A stretch of DNA of 64,000 bases, from positions 520,976 to 584,975 of the forward strand of contig WBMW01005156.1 of assembly GCA_013396635.1 (NCBI GenBank), given 5' to 3'. A program made the position numbers and the translations under genes. Every line of letters begins with the position of its first letter. The stretch's first letter is position 1. Below are positions 37,481 to 50,383 of this stretch, piece after piece. The DNA comes from Penelope pileata. Taxonomy: Eukaryota; Chordata; Aves; Galliformes; Cracidae. The notes under the pieces were generated by a model that was not told the origin of the DNA, made no database searches, and worked only from the letters and a program-made list of their open reading frames with translations.

Positions 37481-39438
37481 AGTGTTTGAGACAGTTCCAG
37501 GCATACCACAGCTAAAATGTTTTTCATTGGTCTGCTACAAGCGGTCAACAATGGTCAATATAAGCAAAAAGAATGCAGCTATCTTATTTTCAAAGTAATG
37601 CAACAATTATTTAAAACTGACGTGAAACTATGAACTAATAATCCTATTTCTGGATTTCCTATTGATTTCCCGCATACCTTTGCATGAATGTCCTACAGTG
37701 AGCGCAGCACTGCTTTCTACATGCTCCTCACCTCTTTATACTGTTGATTGTGAAATAAAAGCTTTAGTCTGTCTAACTTTTGAAAGCTAAAAAAGATACA
37801 GCTGTCACCTATTGTATTTCATTTTATGTAGTGCTTTGCAAATTGTCAGGTACTGTAAAACAGTATTCAAAGCCATTATGAATAACACTTGAGAAGTGTC
37901 CAGCAAGCCCTGGAATTGAAAGTCTGAATAAATAGATATTGCTATGACATACAATATTAAATGTAGAAATATTAATGTTCAAAATTTCAACGTATGTCTT
38001 ATTTTCAGGAATTTTTTGAAGAAATATTGTTTTCCTAAGTGGCTTAACTTCACTGAAAGCAATGGGTCAAATTATAGCTAGAAGCACAAACTTTGACTCT
38101 CGCAAAGGTAGGTTTTCAATCAGCCAGTAACTTTATGTGACAACTCATATAGTAAAAGAGAAATTACTTAAAAGTTCTTTAAAAAAAGACATCCATTCAG
38201 CAGGTAATATTGCACCACTCAGAAGAGTTAAGAAATAAACATAGAAAATAATTCTTTATCATGAAGTACCAGTGATATAAGCTTTATAAAACTATTAGAC
38301 TGCAGAAATTTTCTCACAAGCATCAGAAGAATGTGTGTGGACTGTAGTTAATCCATGGGAAATAAAATCTTTAATCTTTTAGAAGATTATAATGTTCCTT
38401 CTTGCATTGTAGCCACTAATTTCAGGAGACAGGGAAGGCAGTTATGACCTAGCTGATGGACATATGGTGTAGCAAAGCTCATTAGCTCTGTTGTCCTTTG
38501 CAGAAAGGTTTGGTGCTTAAGGGCTGGTCTGTGGAGAGAGAAAAGCTGCAAGGAAAATATTGAACATTGCGTTGAATTTCTGTGTGGGTCGGAGACTCTT
38601 TCATGTATGGTTGGGCATCTGGCTGATGGTCAATGGGAGCCCTTGGGCTATTCCCACAATTACTAAAAAAACCTGCCGCCACTTTGTCTTTAGGTCACAC
38701 TAGCAGAACAGAACACTTGCAAGAGTAGGACACAGGCCAGGCTTCTGTGCAGCTCTTGTCCTTTGGAAAAAATGCTGGCCTTTACTTGAGACTGAATGAA
38801 AGGTCAGCAATATCTTTTCTTTCTCTAATTGCCCCAGTGAGTGCAGAAAAATTTATTCAGTCCCGTTTGTGGGAAAGGGAAGCCTGTAGCTCTATGGCAT
38901 TGTGATACAAAATACCATTACGAAATTTTAGAAGGCATCATAAGCTAATCAGTACTAGCTGGAATATTCCAAATCTGCTGACCCACAATCTGCTTTCTTA
39001 CACGTATACTCTCATCAACAAAGGATATCGCAGTTTGCTTTTATGTTCTTGGAAGAAGGCATCAATAGATTATCATGAAAATCTGAGAGTTTGGCCATGC
39101 TGTCTAATCATCATCACAGCCAAATTTTGAGGATTAGGACATCAATTTCAAATATTTGTTGTTAATTAAGAATTCTGCTCCTAGAAGCCTGTAGTCACTT
39201 AATTTTCCAGGTATACTAAAAAGAATACATACAGGACTGAGTATCCCACGTAGAGAGAAAAAATTGTCACATCTCACTAAAACGCTGAGGTTTTCTGAGA
39301 AAATAAAAAGCCCAGTGCATATCCTGGGACTTTTCTTCACATGGCTACATGGTCAAAATGATAATACTTCATATCAAATGTTAAAATTGACAATACAGAA
39401 GCAGTTTCACACTGTATATATATCTGAATGATGTCTAA
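37481..39438. other. Non-coding DNA
   Basis: No gene, repeat family or regulatory landmark recognised. Confidence 0.5.
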
Positions 39439-40170
39439 CTAGAAAAACATTTGACAAGCTTGAGGAAGTTTTGCTGAGTGTAAAGCTGCGAGTGCATGTT
39501 CTTGTGCCTCTCTTTCCATTTGTTTTGTATTTCCATTATCTTTTAAGTTCACAGAAAACATAAAGGTATGGGTTACATAAGGAAAGTCATCAATAGTAAA
39601 TCGACTGTTATTGACTGAGTGAGCTACCAACTCACAGTCATCAGCAAAAAGGAGTTCACTAATGAAGAAATCAGCCACGTGTCTGCAGACTGAACAACTT
39701 GCATTAGTAAGAAAAGGAATGAATATAATTCTGCCAGTGGCACAAAATGCTTCCATCTGCGCACCAGAGAGATCTTATCACTTCCCACCTCTCTAACCAT
39801 CTTACCACAGAAGACTTAAGTATGACAGGAATAAATTTTGCAGGGCTTTCACATATATGCAAAAGCTTCAAGAGTTCCTTGCAATTTACATTGCTGAAAC
39901 CTTTAGTTAGGTCAACAGCCAGACAGCAAAGACTGCAATTTGGCTTGATACTATTAGAAAGGCTCTAAAGGTCAGATGTGTAGTGTTACTTTCTTACTAA
40001 CTCCACATTGAAGTTCTAGGAAGACATTACAAAAACAGAAATTAAGTTGCTCAGTCTGTACATGCTAGGATTTTTCTAGCATCGGAGAACAGAAATGCCA
40101 AAATAATTGTCACAGTTTGCATCATGATTATTTGTAATCGATATTGCTGTTTTCTTTGAATTGTTGTGAA
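39439..40170 (-). mobile_element. Decayed LINE reverse transcriptase (not CR1)
   Basis: The minus strand carries a reverse transcriptase domain in conserved order but broken by frameshifts and stops. From high to low coordinates I read NCDNYFGISVL (near 40,110-40,080, RT motif 1 region), ARKILAC (near 40,078-40,060), LELQCGVSKK (near 40,020), CLAVDLTKGFSNVNCKELL (about 39,925-39,870, motif A with the first catalytic Asp), AKFIPVIL (39,840-39,815), then ELLFADDCELVAHS, with the FADD catalytic box at 39,637-39,648. At least two frame changes and several stops (for example TGA and TAA near 40,045) show it is dead. Its motif wording differs from CR1 and from L1 and resembles RTE-like elements or other non-CR1 LINEs. 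In birds a candidate is AviRTE or an old amniote relic. Clade assignment is a guess; RT identity is strong. Confidence 0.85.
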
Positions 40171-40188
40171 ATTGACTCTTGCTTTCAG

Positions 40189-40529
40189 ATAATGTGGAAA
40201 GACCATGTAGCTTTCACATTGCTTTTTCAAATGTAGTTTCCCATCAAGTCTTTTCTACACCTCTATTGTACAAAGGCAATACATTGGTTCAATATCAAGA
40301 CATTGTAAAAGAATACTGGTCTAAAAAATTAAACAAGTCATCTTTGAATTTGGAACGTAGGAGACTACAAATTTCAGGCTATGACAAGTTTTTCTCTCTT
40401 CCAGAACTAAGACTAAGGACTTCCTCTACATTTCTATTGCCAAAGTATTTATTGAGTGTATGTGTTGAGTTTACATGTTATAACAGGTATGCAAGGTATA
40501 ACTCTCTTGCCCATGCAAGAAGTGTATAA
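40189..40529 (+). other. Open frame after acceptor-like site (weak)
   Basis: TTGACTCTTGCTTTCAG| precedes a frame open for about 113 codons, starting DNVERPCSFHIAFSNVV. It lies just outside the reverse transcriptase relic, on the other strand. I see no known domain. In AT-rich DNA of this size one or two such frames are expected by chance. A CAG|GTATGC near 40,486 could be a donor. Confidence 0.12.
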
Positions 40530-40833
40530 CATCAGTACAGGGACTGCACTGAGTAGATTGATAATGACAAACACAGGTTGAGTTTTGAGCTTCTTTTGTC
40601 TTCTAAATGGTATTGTTTTCTCTATATTCAATGCCATTCCAGAGTTCTTTCAGGAATAATGTTTTAGCGTTAATGTAAAGTGCGTCTGTGTTATTTGTGT
40701 GACTACATTCTAGGTTAATGGACAACTACTTCCACCATGTCCAGGACTGTCTTGGATAACTGTCCTGTATGCAATTTTTACTGCTATCAAATCTTGTTAC
40801 TTGCAGCTGTTGTTTTTCTGTTTGTGCTTTCAG

Positions 40834-40907
40834 TTGACAATCCAAAATTCATGACAATGCTTGAAGACGGAAGAAGAGTCCCTGGAAATTGACAGAGCTG
40901 AGGATAA
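40834..40907 (+). other. Candidate short exon (weak)
   Basis: A strong acceptor, GTTTTTCTGTTTGTGCTTTCAG, ends at 40,833, and a GTAAGAG donor begins at 40,908. In one phase the exon reads DNPKFMTMLEDGRRVPGN and then stops, so it would be a last coding exon or untranslated. No partner exon is identified. Confidence 0.15.
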
Positions 40908-41105
40908 GTAAGAGGAATTGAATTAGATGAAAAAATAACAGCAAGCAGGGTACTGCTTTTTAGATTTTTAGACTGAAGAATCCGTCTGTATTTTTGCCAC
41001 AGTTACATAATTACCTGAACTGAGAAAGATCATTTTTCTTTTGAATTTGCCCTCCCTCTCTGAAAAAAAACCCTTCATTTTAATTCAGGCTGAAACAATC
41101 AAGCA

Positions 41106-41122
41106 AAAAAAAAAAAAAAAAA
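41106..41122. repeat. Poly-A tract
   Basis: About 17 consecutive A bases. No element body is recognised beside it. Confidence 0.9.
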
Positions 41123-41784
41123 GCAATATATACACCATAACTTAAAAGTAAATAAAAATACATATCATCCATGTTGAATTAAATATTACCAATGCCAAAA
41201 GTGATAAAGTGATTCAAATTGATTCTTTCAACTTTTTCTTAAAGCTTCTAGAACAGCAGTTGTAAAGCTTTTGTAAAGTTTTTCTAGCAACTGTTCAGCA
41301 GAAAGACTGCATTTATGCATGATATCAGAGTTATCTGATCTGCATTATATTCCCAAAAAAATATTTGAAGCGATGTGTCCATCTCCAGGCATTTACAGAT
41401 TAAGGAAATTGAAAGCGTTCCAATGTAGTTTCTAGATTGCTGGTGAGATACAGAAGGCCATCCCTTCCAGATTCAGAAGAGTAACACATTTTAACAAAAC
41501 CAACAGATCAAATGCAGTAAATAAAATTGCACTGAGCAAGTAAGTAATGGATAATCTACATGAACACATTTAAATCACATTCTAACACCTTTTTGTATGG
41601 TATCCTTTCTACTAAAATGACAAATTAAAGGTATTTGTCAACTAACTTAGTATTATCTCCAATCACTTGGATGTCCTCAGTTGTACTGGCCTACTGTAGT
41701 TCAAATGAAGAAGAGAGATTGCTTCAGATAGATTTCTAGCAATTCCAGGTAACATATTGCATAGTTTAATGGTCATAAACAGAG

Positions 41785-42052
41785 GTAACAAGAATTTCAG
41801 ACACACATAATGGCGATCTGCCACCACCACAATGACACTACTTTCCCCCCCCACCCCGGAACAGCCAGATCCCATGAGAGAGATGCATTCCCCTTGGTGG
41901 CTGGCTCTTAAATGAGCCCAGGGTAACCTCACCCTGGGTCCACCCCTTCTGGTCACATGGGTGGGTGGGCACAGGTGCGCCCTAAGCCAGCCACCACCCT
42001 TCACCAGGTGCTCAATCATTGATTCAGGCAGTGACCTAGCATTTCCCTTACA
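41785..42052 (-). mobile_element. Solo-LTR-like element, copy B
   Basis: On the minus strand it starts TGTAAGGGAAATGCTAGGTC, continues GATTGAGCACCTGGTGAAGG and AGAAGGGGTGGACCCAGGGTG, and ends close to CTTGTTACC. A related copy lies at 48,415-48,727 in the opposite orientation, beginning TGTAGGGGAA and ending TGTTACA. Shared TGTA...TTAC ends and a CATTTAAGAG TATA-like string inside suggest a solo long terminal repeat of an endogenous retrovirus. Clear target-site duplications were not found, and no retroviral genes are present. It might instead be another type of interspersed repeat. Confidence 0.6.
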
Positions 42053-42238
42053 CTTACCTAGTCTTCATTCCTTCAGTTTTTGCTTTTTGACTTGTAAAAA
42101 TTGCAGTTTGGGGCTATATGGGGTGATACAAGCCTAGGCATGTCTTCTTTTGTGTTTCATGCTGCTGTCACTTAGAAAGAACAGTTATTTTGGAGCTCTG
42201 CAGGGATACCATTTCTCCTCCTTTCTGAAAGTGGGTAG

Positions 42239-42280
42239 TTTTGTGTTCTGCCAACCACTTTTGGTTGGCAGAATACAAAA
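42239..42280. repeat. 19-position near-perfect hairpin
   Basis: Arms TTTTGT-G-TTCTGCCAACCA (42,239-42,257) and TGGTTGGCAGAA-T-ACAAAA (42,262-42,280) pair at 18 of 19 positions around a 4-base CTTT loop. The stem is too short and the loop too tight for an ordinary microRNA precursor. See findings. Confidence 0.85.
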
Positions 42281-45200
42281 GATGTCTGTCCTCTTTGCTT
42301 CCTTCCTCTCCCCTCTCATTGGGAGAGCAGAGGCAGTGACAGTGCCATGATGAATTGTTTGGCAGTGCCAGCAGCTATTAGCTGTTCAAGCAGTTGCTTC
42401 TGTTCCCTAGGGAAACGTTAGTGAAGCAGACAAAACCATCATGTGACTGGGCTTGATCCACAGACTACCTGTGGAACCTGCAGAACTCATCAGTGTCTCC
42501 TCTATTGCTTATTTCACTAGATGTTAAGGTATATGTAATTTAATTTCAAATTTTATATTCCTTTAATGAGACAGAGTGTGTTTCATAAGGACATTACTGA
42601 CAATACATACAGCAGTTTTGTCAGGGTAAAATGATGTGTGCCTTTGGCATTAAGTGCTTCCTAGAGGGCTTAGTGACATAAACATTTCTACTGCTAGAGA
42701 AGGCTGTAGGAAAGACCACTAGTAAAAACTGAAGAGTACGCTAAAAAAGATCTTAAACAAGCCAGTATTCAAAAGTAATAAAGTTTGATGACTTAATTTA
42801 CAAACTGCAAAGAAAGCAAGGACGCTATGTTTATGTAAAAATTCCACTTACGTTTGATTTATCGTTTCTGAAGACCGAAAGGCCAAATTTCAAGGACTGC
42901 AGTGGAGGTTACATGCAGAATTCTGGCAGAATTGCACTCCAGTATAACAGTTAACTACCTTTTAAGCACTTAGAAGAGATATTAGAGGGTTAAACACTCA
43001 GCTTGTAGCTGTAGCATTTAAACTTGAGCTTGGGAAATTTAAATTCAATAAACATCCTAGCTAAGTTCTTTTAGAAAACAAGTCTCATGCATTTTTATGT
43101 GTTTCTGTATTATTTAATATGCTACACCTTGCTTAGACTTAGGTAGAGTTCTGAAAGAAAATAAAAAATACAACTGGGATAGCTTTTAAATATACTCTGC
43201 CAAATATTATTTTGCCCTGGTCATGTGTAGGGTGCTATCATTAGTGTTTCATGCTAGAAATTTTGTTGTTGTTTGTATTTTTTTGTTGTTTTTTTGCCCT
43301 TTGTTATGACCTTGGGCCTCAATCAGCTCATTAAAAATTAAATTGCTTATTATAACCTGGCTTCATTTTCCACTTTGATCAGAAAGCACAATAGGCTCCT
43401 TAAGTGGATTTACCCATAAAATATTCTGGTAATGAGAATAGAAAAGGCAAGTTTAATAACTTTAATATCAAAACAAAAGCTACAGAAATACCACCCAGAG
43501 GATAATAACAAACATTTTATCTAACTATAAGATAAACCTCTTTGCAATTTGAAAATTCTGTTTTCTGGCTTACTAAGTGAACATATTTCGCAATTTTAAA
43601 TCAGTATAATTTCCATTGCTTTTGTGGCTAGTGCTCCTCTACCATCAGCATTATTTTATTTGTGCCACAAGTATTTGAATTCAAAGGAGGAGACAAAAAC
43701 TGCTTAAAATCATAAAGAAATGTTGTTAAATACTCTTCATTTTTAAACTATTGCTCATTTGACTGTGTTCACTCCTTATTTGCTATCCAGGAATACTTTT
43801 GGTTATAAACTTATCTCCTAGGCATTTGCTCACACAGAGAATTAGGAATAGGTTATTGATGAAATATGAATTTCAATGTGAAAGCACAAACTACTATTTA
43901 GTCCAGTCTCCTGTTTCTGACAGGGTCTAGAGGAAGGAGTGAGAGTACGAAAATAATTATCGCTTTTCCAGCATAGTAGCAGAGCTTTTGTGCCCTCTGG
44001 CTCCAGTGATCTGTCTCTTCCCTGAGCACCCAAATGATCCCAACGCAAAATATTCCTGCGTAAACGCACACACTTTTATTCTTCCCTTTCCATTAGTCTC
44101 CTTTTTAAAAATTTTCATGCGTCTTGAAAGGAGATCAAATCACTGTAGCTTAAGTGATTAGTGGCAAACCTTGAATACTGGTACAGCTAAGCAGATCACA
44201 GATAAGTCTTGAATTGCGTATCATTCTGAGTTGTGAAAGTGCATGTACAATGTAGCAAGAGAGGGAAAATAGTTCATAAGTGAGAGAATTGATTAGCAAT
44301 CACTACTGAAACCATTAATCAGTCTGTCAAATATAACTTACATCTTTAATAAAAATATATTTGCTCTTACCAGTAAGCTAAGTTTTAAAAGATGAACTAA
44401 AATAAAAATCAATATTACTTTTAAATAAATACAGCAAGATGAAATATTTTAGGATCTGTTCATAACTTTACAGCTAACAGATGTGATGGCAAGCTTAACA
44501 TTTGACAGGGACAGCTGTTCAAAGCCTGGTCTACCTCTCCCTCAGAAAACAAGAGGCTTTAAGCTTTGTCTACCTCCACAGAGAGGTCTTGAAATGAAAT
44601 AGAGGAAACCTTTTAAAGAAACTTTATTGCTCTATATCATTTTCAGATTTCTGGAGAATGTTATAGATGAGAATTTGCTTTATATCCTTCCAATCTTTTG
44701 GTTTTGGAGCTTTACAGGAAAAGTGCAAGATGGAAAGAAATAGTTCACACATATATTTGTCCTATTTGTAAAACTCCTTACAACCAGCTGGAAAGTTGTT
44801 AAAAAATGATTTTTTGCATTAAAGTGCATTGTATTTTAAAGAGTCTTTTCCTGATAGATTCTATAATAAAGAGCTATTTCATAAAAAATATTAATACCCA
44901 TAAGTTTAACAAATGATTTAACTTCAGAAACAAAGCTGTATCATGGATGGAGTGCATTAATAGTCAGTAGTCAGTTGATAATATAGAACACTTAGAGAGC
45001 TCTGAATTTGTCTCTGGATATTAATACCTGACTGAATTATTCAGTTTTGCAATCTACTATTCGTATATATATATATATTTAAATGAGGACATTTTCCTTG
45101 GAAAACCACAATGGCCTAAATCAATCTCCAATTTCTGTAAATAGCTTGAATACATTTTGTCACGTGATGGGTACACTGTATGCAGAATAATTTTTATAAC

Positions 45201-48200
45201 AAATCTATTAGAATATTTCAGTGCATACGATCTACTAGTATATTTCAGTGTACAAATATATATTTTATATATTATATATATTATAAATAAACTATATTTT
45301 ATACAGCAATATTTGCTATATTTTCATAATATTTATGGTCACATCTTGTTTTATGAGTGATTTTGTGTATTATGGTGATCATGAATGCACTAGTATTTTT
45401 CAGTCTCATGCTGAATGTTGCATTAAGTCATTTCTATTCAGAACAATATCTGGATGTAGATCAATGATTTGAAATAAACTTTGATCCATCATTTAAAAAT
45501 ATACATATTTTGTATATATATTTTCTCTAATTTAATGCTTTTGACTGATTTTTGTATTCATTGTGAGCAGATCACTTATTAAAGAAGCAATGAATCAGTT
45601 CTCCAATTCTGTAACCACTGCTACTCATAAGTGATTAGATCAAACTAGTTTTTAAATTGGGGCAGAATATCAATAGCTTAAGGAAAAGAAGAAATAGTAA
45701 GCAAAGGCTGTTTAAAGCCAGAAGATTGAAAATTGATATATATGACTATAAAGTTGATGAATATTTTATTGATAAATATCATTCTCATGTTTATATATAC
45801 ACATATAGAGCTGTATTTATTTACTTAAATATGTATCCTTCTATACATATTCAAAGGAGATATATACTTTAACTATGTAACCAAATGAATAAAGGATAAG
45901 TATATATTCAGTATTTTAAAAATGTGGGATAATTCTGAAGAATGCAAAATATTATATCTGTCTATCTAAGAGAACCCTCTCTTAGCGTGAGAACTGCAGA
46001 GAGTTGGCTTCATGGTTTGCTCCATGTATGCTGTAACACGTGGGCTGCTTTGTGACTGCACTGGCTTTTGATCTCATTATCGGGTTCAGTAAATAAAAGA
46101 TGAAGAGTTCTGATATATTGCAAAACATTAGCAGTATCTAGCAATACTTGGATTAATTGTTTCTCACACTGAATTATAGCACTCAAGGTAACTTCCAGTA
46201 ACTGTGTATCACTTCATAATATCTCCATTTTAGCTGACACAAAAGTATACGCTCACATGCAAGCTGGTGTTACATCCACCCCAAAACAAAGCACCGTAAC
46301 TTACATCTAGTATCTGAAAAGTTACTCTTGCTCAGATATCTGCAAATTTTCTATTTGAATTATGGAAGGGTTAGACTTCTACATTCAATTTAGCAATAAA
46401 AACACAAGTTCAAGCTCACAAGTACTTTGTTCCATTAAACACAACAGAGTATCAGCCTTCCTAGTGCGCTTAAACAATATTCTGGCCTGAGTTTAGTGAA
46501 GTCGTATTACCTTCATTACACCACTGGTAAACCAACCTGCTTCACTTCCCTCCTCATTCCTCATCCTCTTTAACAACCCTTAGATTGGTTTCTTTCTTTT
46601 ACCTGGAAGAAGGAAGTCAGCTAAAATTCTATGCCGGAAAAACAAAACTGCTCTTTTTGGTAGGAGGCTTATACTTTGTTTACTTCATTATTTTTGAGAT
46701 AATAGTTGGAAAAGTCTTTCTGCAGATAAACCACATTCATGTGACAGATGGAAAGTACATTTCCACTGTATCATGTTGTTCTGCAAAGACCAGTGGTTTG
46801 AAGGAACAGGAAAGGACTTGGGCAACTGAGTCAAATCAGTTTCTGATTACTTCTCTTCTTGTGGAGACCACCATGTTGTGCAGGAACATGTCCCTGCAAT
46901 GCTGTTCTGACACACTAAAGAACTAGTGACTTGTTAAAGGCCAGGTAGCTGAAGGACTGCTAGTTTCTGCTCTTCCTCCATCTACCAGCCTGACAATTGC
47001 CATTAAGCATCAAGAGGCTGTATGTGGAAGTGCCTTTATTACAGGCACGACAATAGCTGCTTTCAGCTATTCTAACACCTGAAATGGGGCTTCACGGTTG
47101 TCTGACTTTTCCACAATTGTTATCTAGAGTGTTTTGCCTTTCAAAATTATTTTGCCTGGGCCTTTCTCCCCATTTTGACACATTTATTCTGAATCTCCAG
47201 TGAGACTCTGTGACTTCCTGCCATTTCCTGTTGCTCTATGAAAAAACATAAGCATAGTTATGGCTTTTAGTTTTTCCCATTATCCTCAAAATCATACGAC
47301 AGAATTTAATGTATTTTTGCCATTTCCTTCATGTGCTACTTTTAAGCTTATCTGTAGCCATCTCTTACACTTTGTGGCAGAATACATCCAGAAAGATTCT
47401 AAACGTTTAAAAGACTACTGACATCATTTACTAGGATCAAAATACCCTTTGGCAGAAAATAATAGATTATGCACTATTTGTATGTGATATTGTACTGGCT
47501 GGATTAGAATTTCCACGAGAGCCCTTTAACACGACACAGAAAAGCACCGATAGCTAAAGTGCTGGAGAGCACAATTTTTTTAAAATAAGAAAAATATTGA
47601 CTTTGTTACCTTTTCAAGGACAAAAACTTTTCAAGTGACCTCTAAGGAGAAAATCGTTAGGAGAGGTTTCAGGCTCTTGGAAAAACTTTTTCTCCGTCTA
47701 AGAAGAAAATTTGTTTTGGAGTCAGAAGCAGAACACGGGCTCTTTTACAGTGCAATTACTTCATCAGCACCACTGAAGATTAGCCTGAAACACTGCTTTA
47801 CTGAACACAGGTCAAAAACAGAGCTGATTTCATTCAACATATATAAAACAAAGCACTTTGCTTTCACTATCATGCAGAATTCCACAGTGTCACTCAAAAA
47901 TTTTACTATTATTAGAAAGTATATTGTAAATTGAACTGGCAAACACCTAATCACCCAATAACTTGCTTTCAATTTCATGATTTTCCTTATATATTACTTA
48001 TTTTTTGGAAATACTTTTGGCTTAACTCTTGTTTACCCAGAAGTTAAGATGCTTTTTATCCATGGTGACATTTCACAAAACAGCAGTTCAGATTATTACT
48101 AGCTCAAATTAAGTAAAATGCTTTTCATAATGGAACATAGTTTTTACAGGTTAATTTCTATAGTCCACCACAGATAGAACTTGGAGGTGAAAGCTTTTGT

Positions 48201-48414
48201 ATGTGAAATAGTAGCCCTCACTGAAGTTTCACACTTTTTGTGGTTTTGTAAGATACCAGAAGTTATATTCTGTACAAAACCAAAGCAATTATTATGTAAT
48301 TGTGCATTTAACTTAAGCTATAACAAAAATTACTAATGGCACTCACAGAGTAACACAAATGTCTGCCAAAAGACTTCTGCTTTGCTGTTTTTATATGATC
48401 TTAAATAATAATGG
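42281..48414. other. Non-coding AT-rich DNA
   Basis: No exon recognised. The part from about 43,880 to 43,930 (TTAGTCCAGTCTCCTGTTTCTGACAG) recalls old reptile/bird LINE remnants, but too little remains to call. Frames of 99-113 codons at 46.6 and 47.6 kb show no domain. Confidence 0.5.
45062..45300. repeat. AT-rich low-complexity region
   Basis: TATATATATATAT at 45,064-45,078, then an AT/TA-rich part at 45,255-45,300 (ATATTTTATATATTATATATATT). Easily melted DNA with no further signal. Confidence 0.75.
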
Positions 48415-48727
48415 TGTAGGGGAACTATTAGGTCAGGGCCTGAACTGATGATTGAGCACCTGGTGAAGGGGTGTGCTTGGCCCAGGGAGCACAGGCAGAC
48501 TGTTTACACCTGTGCTCCCCTGTGACTGAAAGGGGTGGGCCTGGGGTGGGGTTGCTCCAGGCTTAGACAAGGGCTAGGCAGCAAAGCTCTGGTCAGAAAG
48601 GATGGGAGTGAGAAGCGGCTGAAGCACAAGTAAGATACTGAGGGGAAGAGAAAATGATGGGGAGTAGAGTCCTGAACTCTTGATAGTAATGGTATAGTTG
48701 TGAGAGTTTGGGACTTTTTCTGTTACA
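48415..48727 (+). mobile_element. Solo-LTR-like element, copy A
   Basis: Homologous to copy B over roughly its first 170 bases. Shared strings include GATTGAGCACCTGGTGAAGG, ACCTGTGC and AAAGGGGTGGGCC, at similar spacing. It starts TGTAGGGGAACTATTAGGTC and ends TTCTGTTACA, about 313 bp. The second half differs from copy B. It stands out as a GC-rich island in AT-rich DNA. Probably a solo LTR; no internal retroviral region is present. Confidence 0.6.
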
Positions 48728-50383
48728 AACAGTAACAAAATCTATCTTGTGATCTGTAATGTTTGTATTTTGGCCTACTCAAAGGCACGTCAAGAGCTTT
48801 CTGTTCACTGCAATGAACAGGAATTTTGAAGCTTCAGGCGCTGTAGAAGGAGAACTGTGGGGTGTACTACTTGTTTACGTCTTACTAAGTGTGCTAAGTA
48901 ACATAGAAAAATCCTGGGGGAAAAGTCCTGAGCAATTCTTTACATTGATCAATTTTCAATTCATTCAACAAACACTCTATTCATTATTTGTTTTGTTTTT
49001 CTTCTTATTACTAGAAGAGCCATTAGCAATAGTGCATTATTAAAGATCAAGTCTTTGTGAAGTAAATTCAAATCAGAAGAGCCTCTTGTTGGTTTTATGA
49101 CTTCTGTGGCATTAACTGCTTACTGCATCCGAAGTAGCAGATCTGTTTACATTCTCTCCTGATAAACTGGACCTATTTATCAATGATTATATTTAAAATG
49201 CTTCCTAATGCACTGTACTGTAGAAAGTTTTTTCACAGTAAAATGGGTAATAACATCTCCCTTCTTCCTTCCCTATTCTCTCTTCCTCCTTCCTGTCTTC
49301 TGTGTTTGACAGGGCAGTGCGTTCTAACTTTCTTTTTGAAGGCTCTCCTCAGCTTGTTAGTTCTGAAAGAAAAAGCTTGCAATCAAAGAAGTAATTTGCT
49401 TACGGTTTAATATGTGCTGGAAGTAGCTGGCACATGGAAAAGAGGGTGTGAGGCCTTTCTCCTTTATTTCCTATGAATCACTCAGAGACAGAAATTAATG
49501 CTATGAGCAGAGCTGCTTTTCTCCTAAGACCCTAAATTCCATGAGGTCACAGTTTTGAAGCTTCTCACCATTTGCTGGAGTTTTATGGGAACTTCTGGAC
49601 TGGCTAGCTTCGGCAGTGGAGTGGCTGATAAAGAAATTGGTATTAACTTCAGCACCAGGATATCTTTTTGCTGTGAGATATTGATCTCTGAATCTGATAC
49701 TCATGCATTCATAGTACTTTTCAGAGAATCTCTTTCAGTCCAGCAAGATCACAGATGGCTGTTAAATTGTGGCTTTGGTTAAGAAAGCTAGTTATATGTC
49801 AGGGTTAGTCATATTGCTAACATTCTATTTAAATAAAATAAGACATTCAGACAAGTAAACTGCGTTTTAAATTATTAAAATATTTCAAGATGCGATTTAC
49901 TGTTTTATTCTACTCTACATGAAACATAACAGGGGGTGCAACAACTGTTGACTGGAGACCCTGCTTCAGTGGCTCCGTGGAAAATAGAAGCATGTCCTTT
50001 TATAAGCAATTTGAAGTTCACCCTATATTTATGTGCAAATTGTCAAGAAAGCAGAGTTAATGTTGTATTTTCAAACTTAGCATTCTGTTAATGTATTTTG
50101 GGCACAGAATTAGAAACGGATTTCACAGTCAATGAATATAAACACCTTAATATACACACAGTAAAGAGTAATATATCTTAAGTAACGGGAGCAGGTTTTC
50201 CCAGAGAAAGCCTTTGTGTTATGGGTGACTTTTCATGACTTTTTTTTATTACGTTTTCTTGAAAACATGTGCCTTATGATGGTAATTCAAATACTAGAAC
50301 AGCTGCTTTTCAGAAGTTGCAGAAAAGTGGTATTATGATGGCAAGAAGTCACTTAAAGTTTGCTTCACAATTTTTTTCATACA
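48728..50383. other. Non-coding DNA
   Basis: No gene or repeat family recognised. The 94-codon frame at 48,759-49,043 is hydrophobic because of T-rich codons and is not called. Confidence 0.5.

Noticed and set aside
43880..43930. Fragment resembling an old reptile/bird LINE (CCAGTCTCCTGTTTCTGACAG)
   Set aside because: Only about 40 bases can be matched by eye; too little to call.
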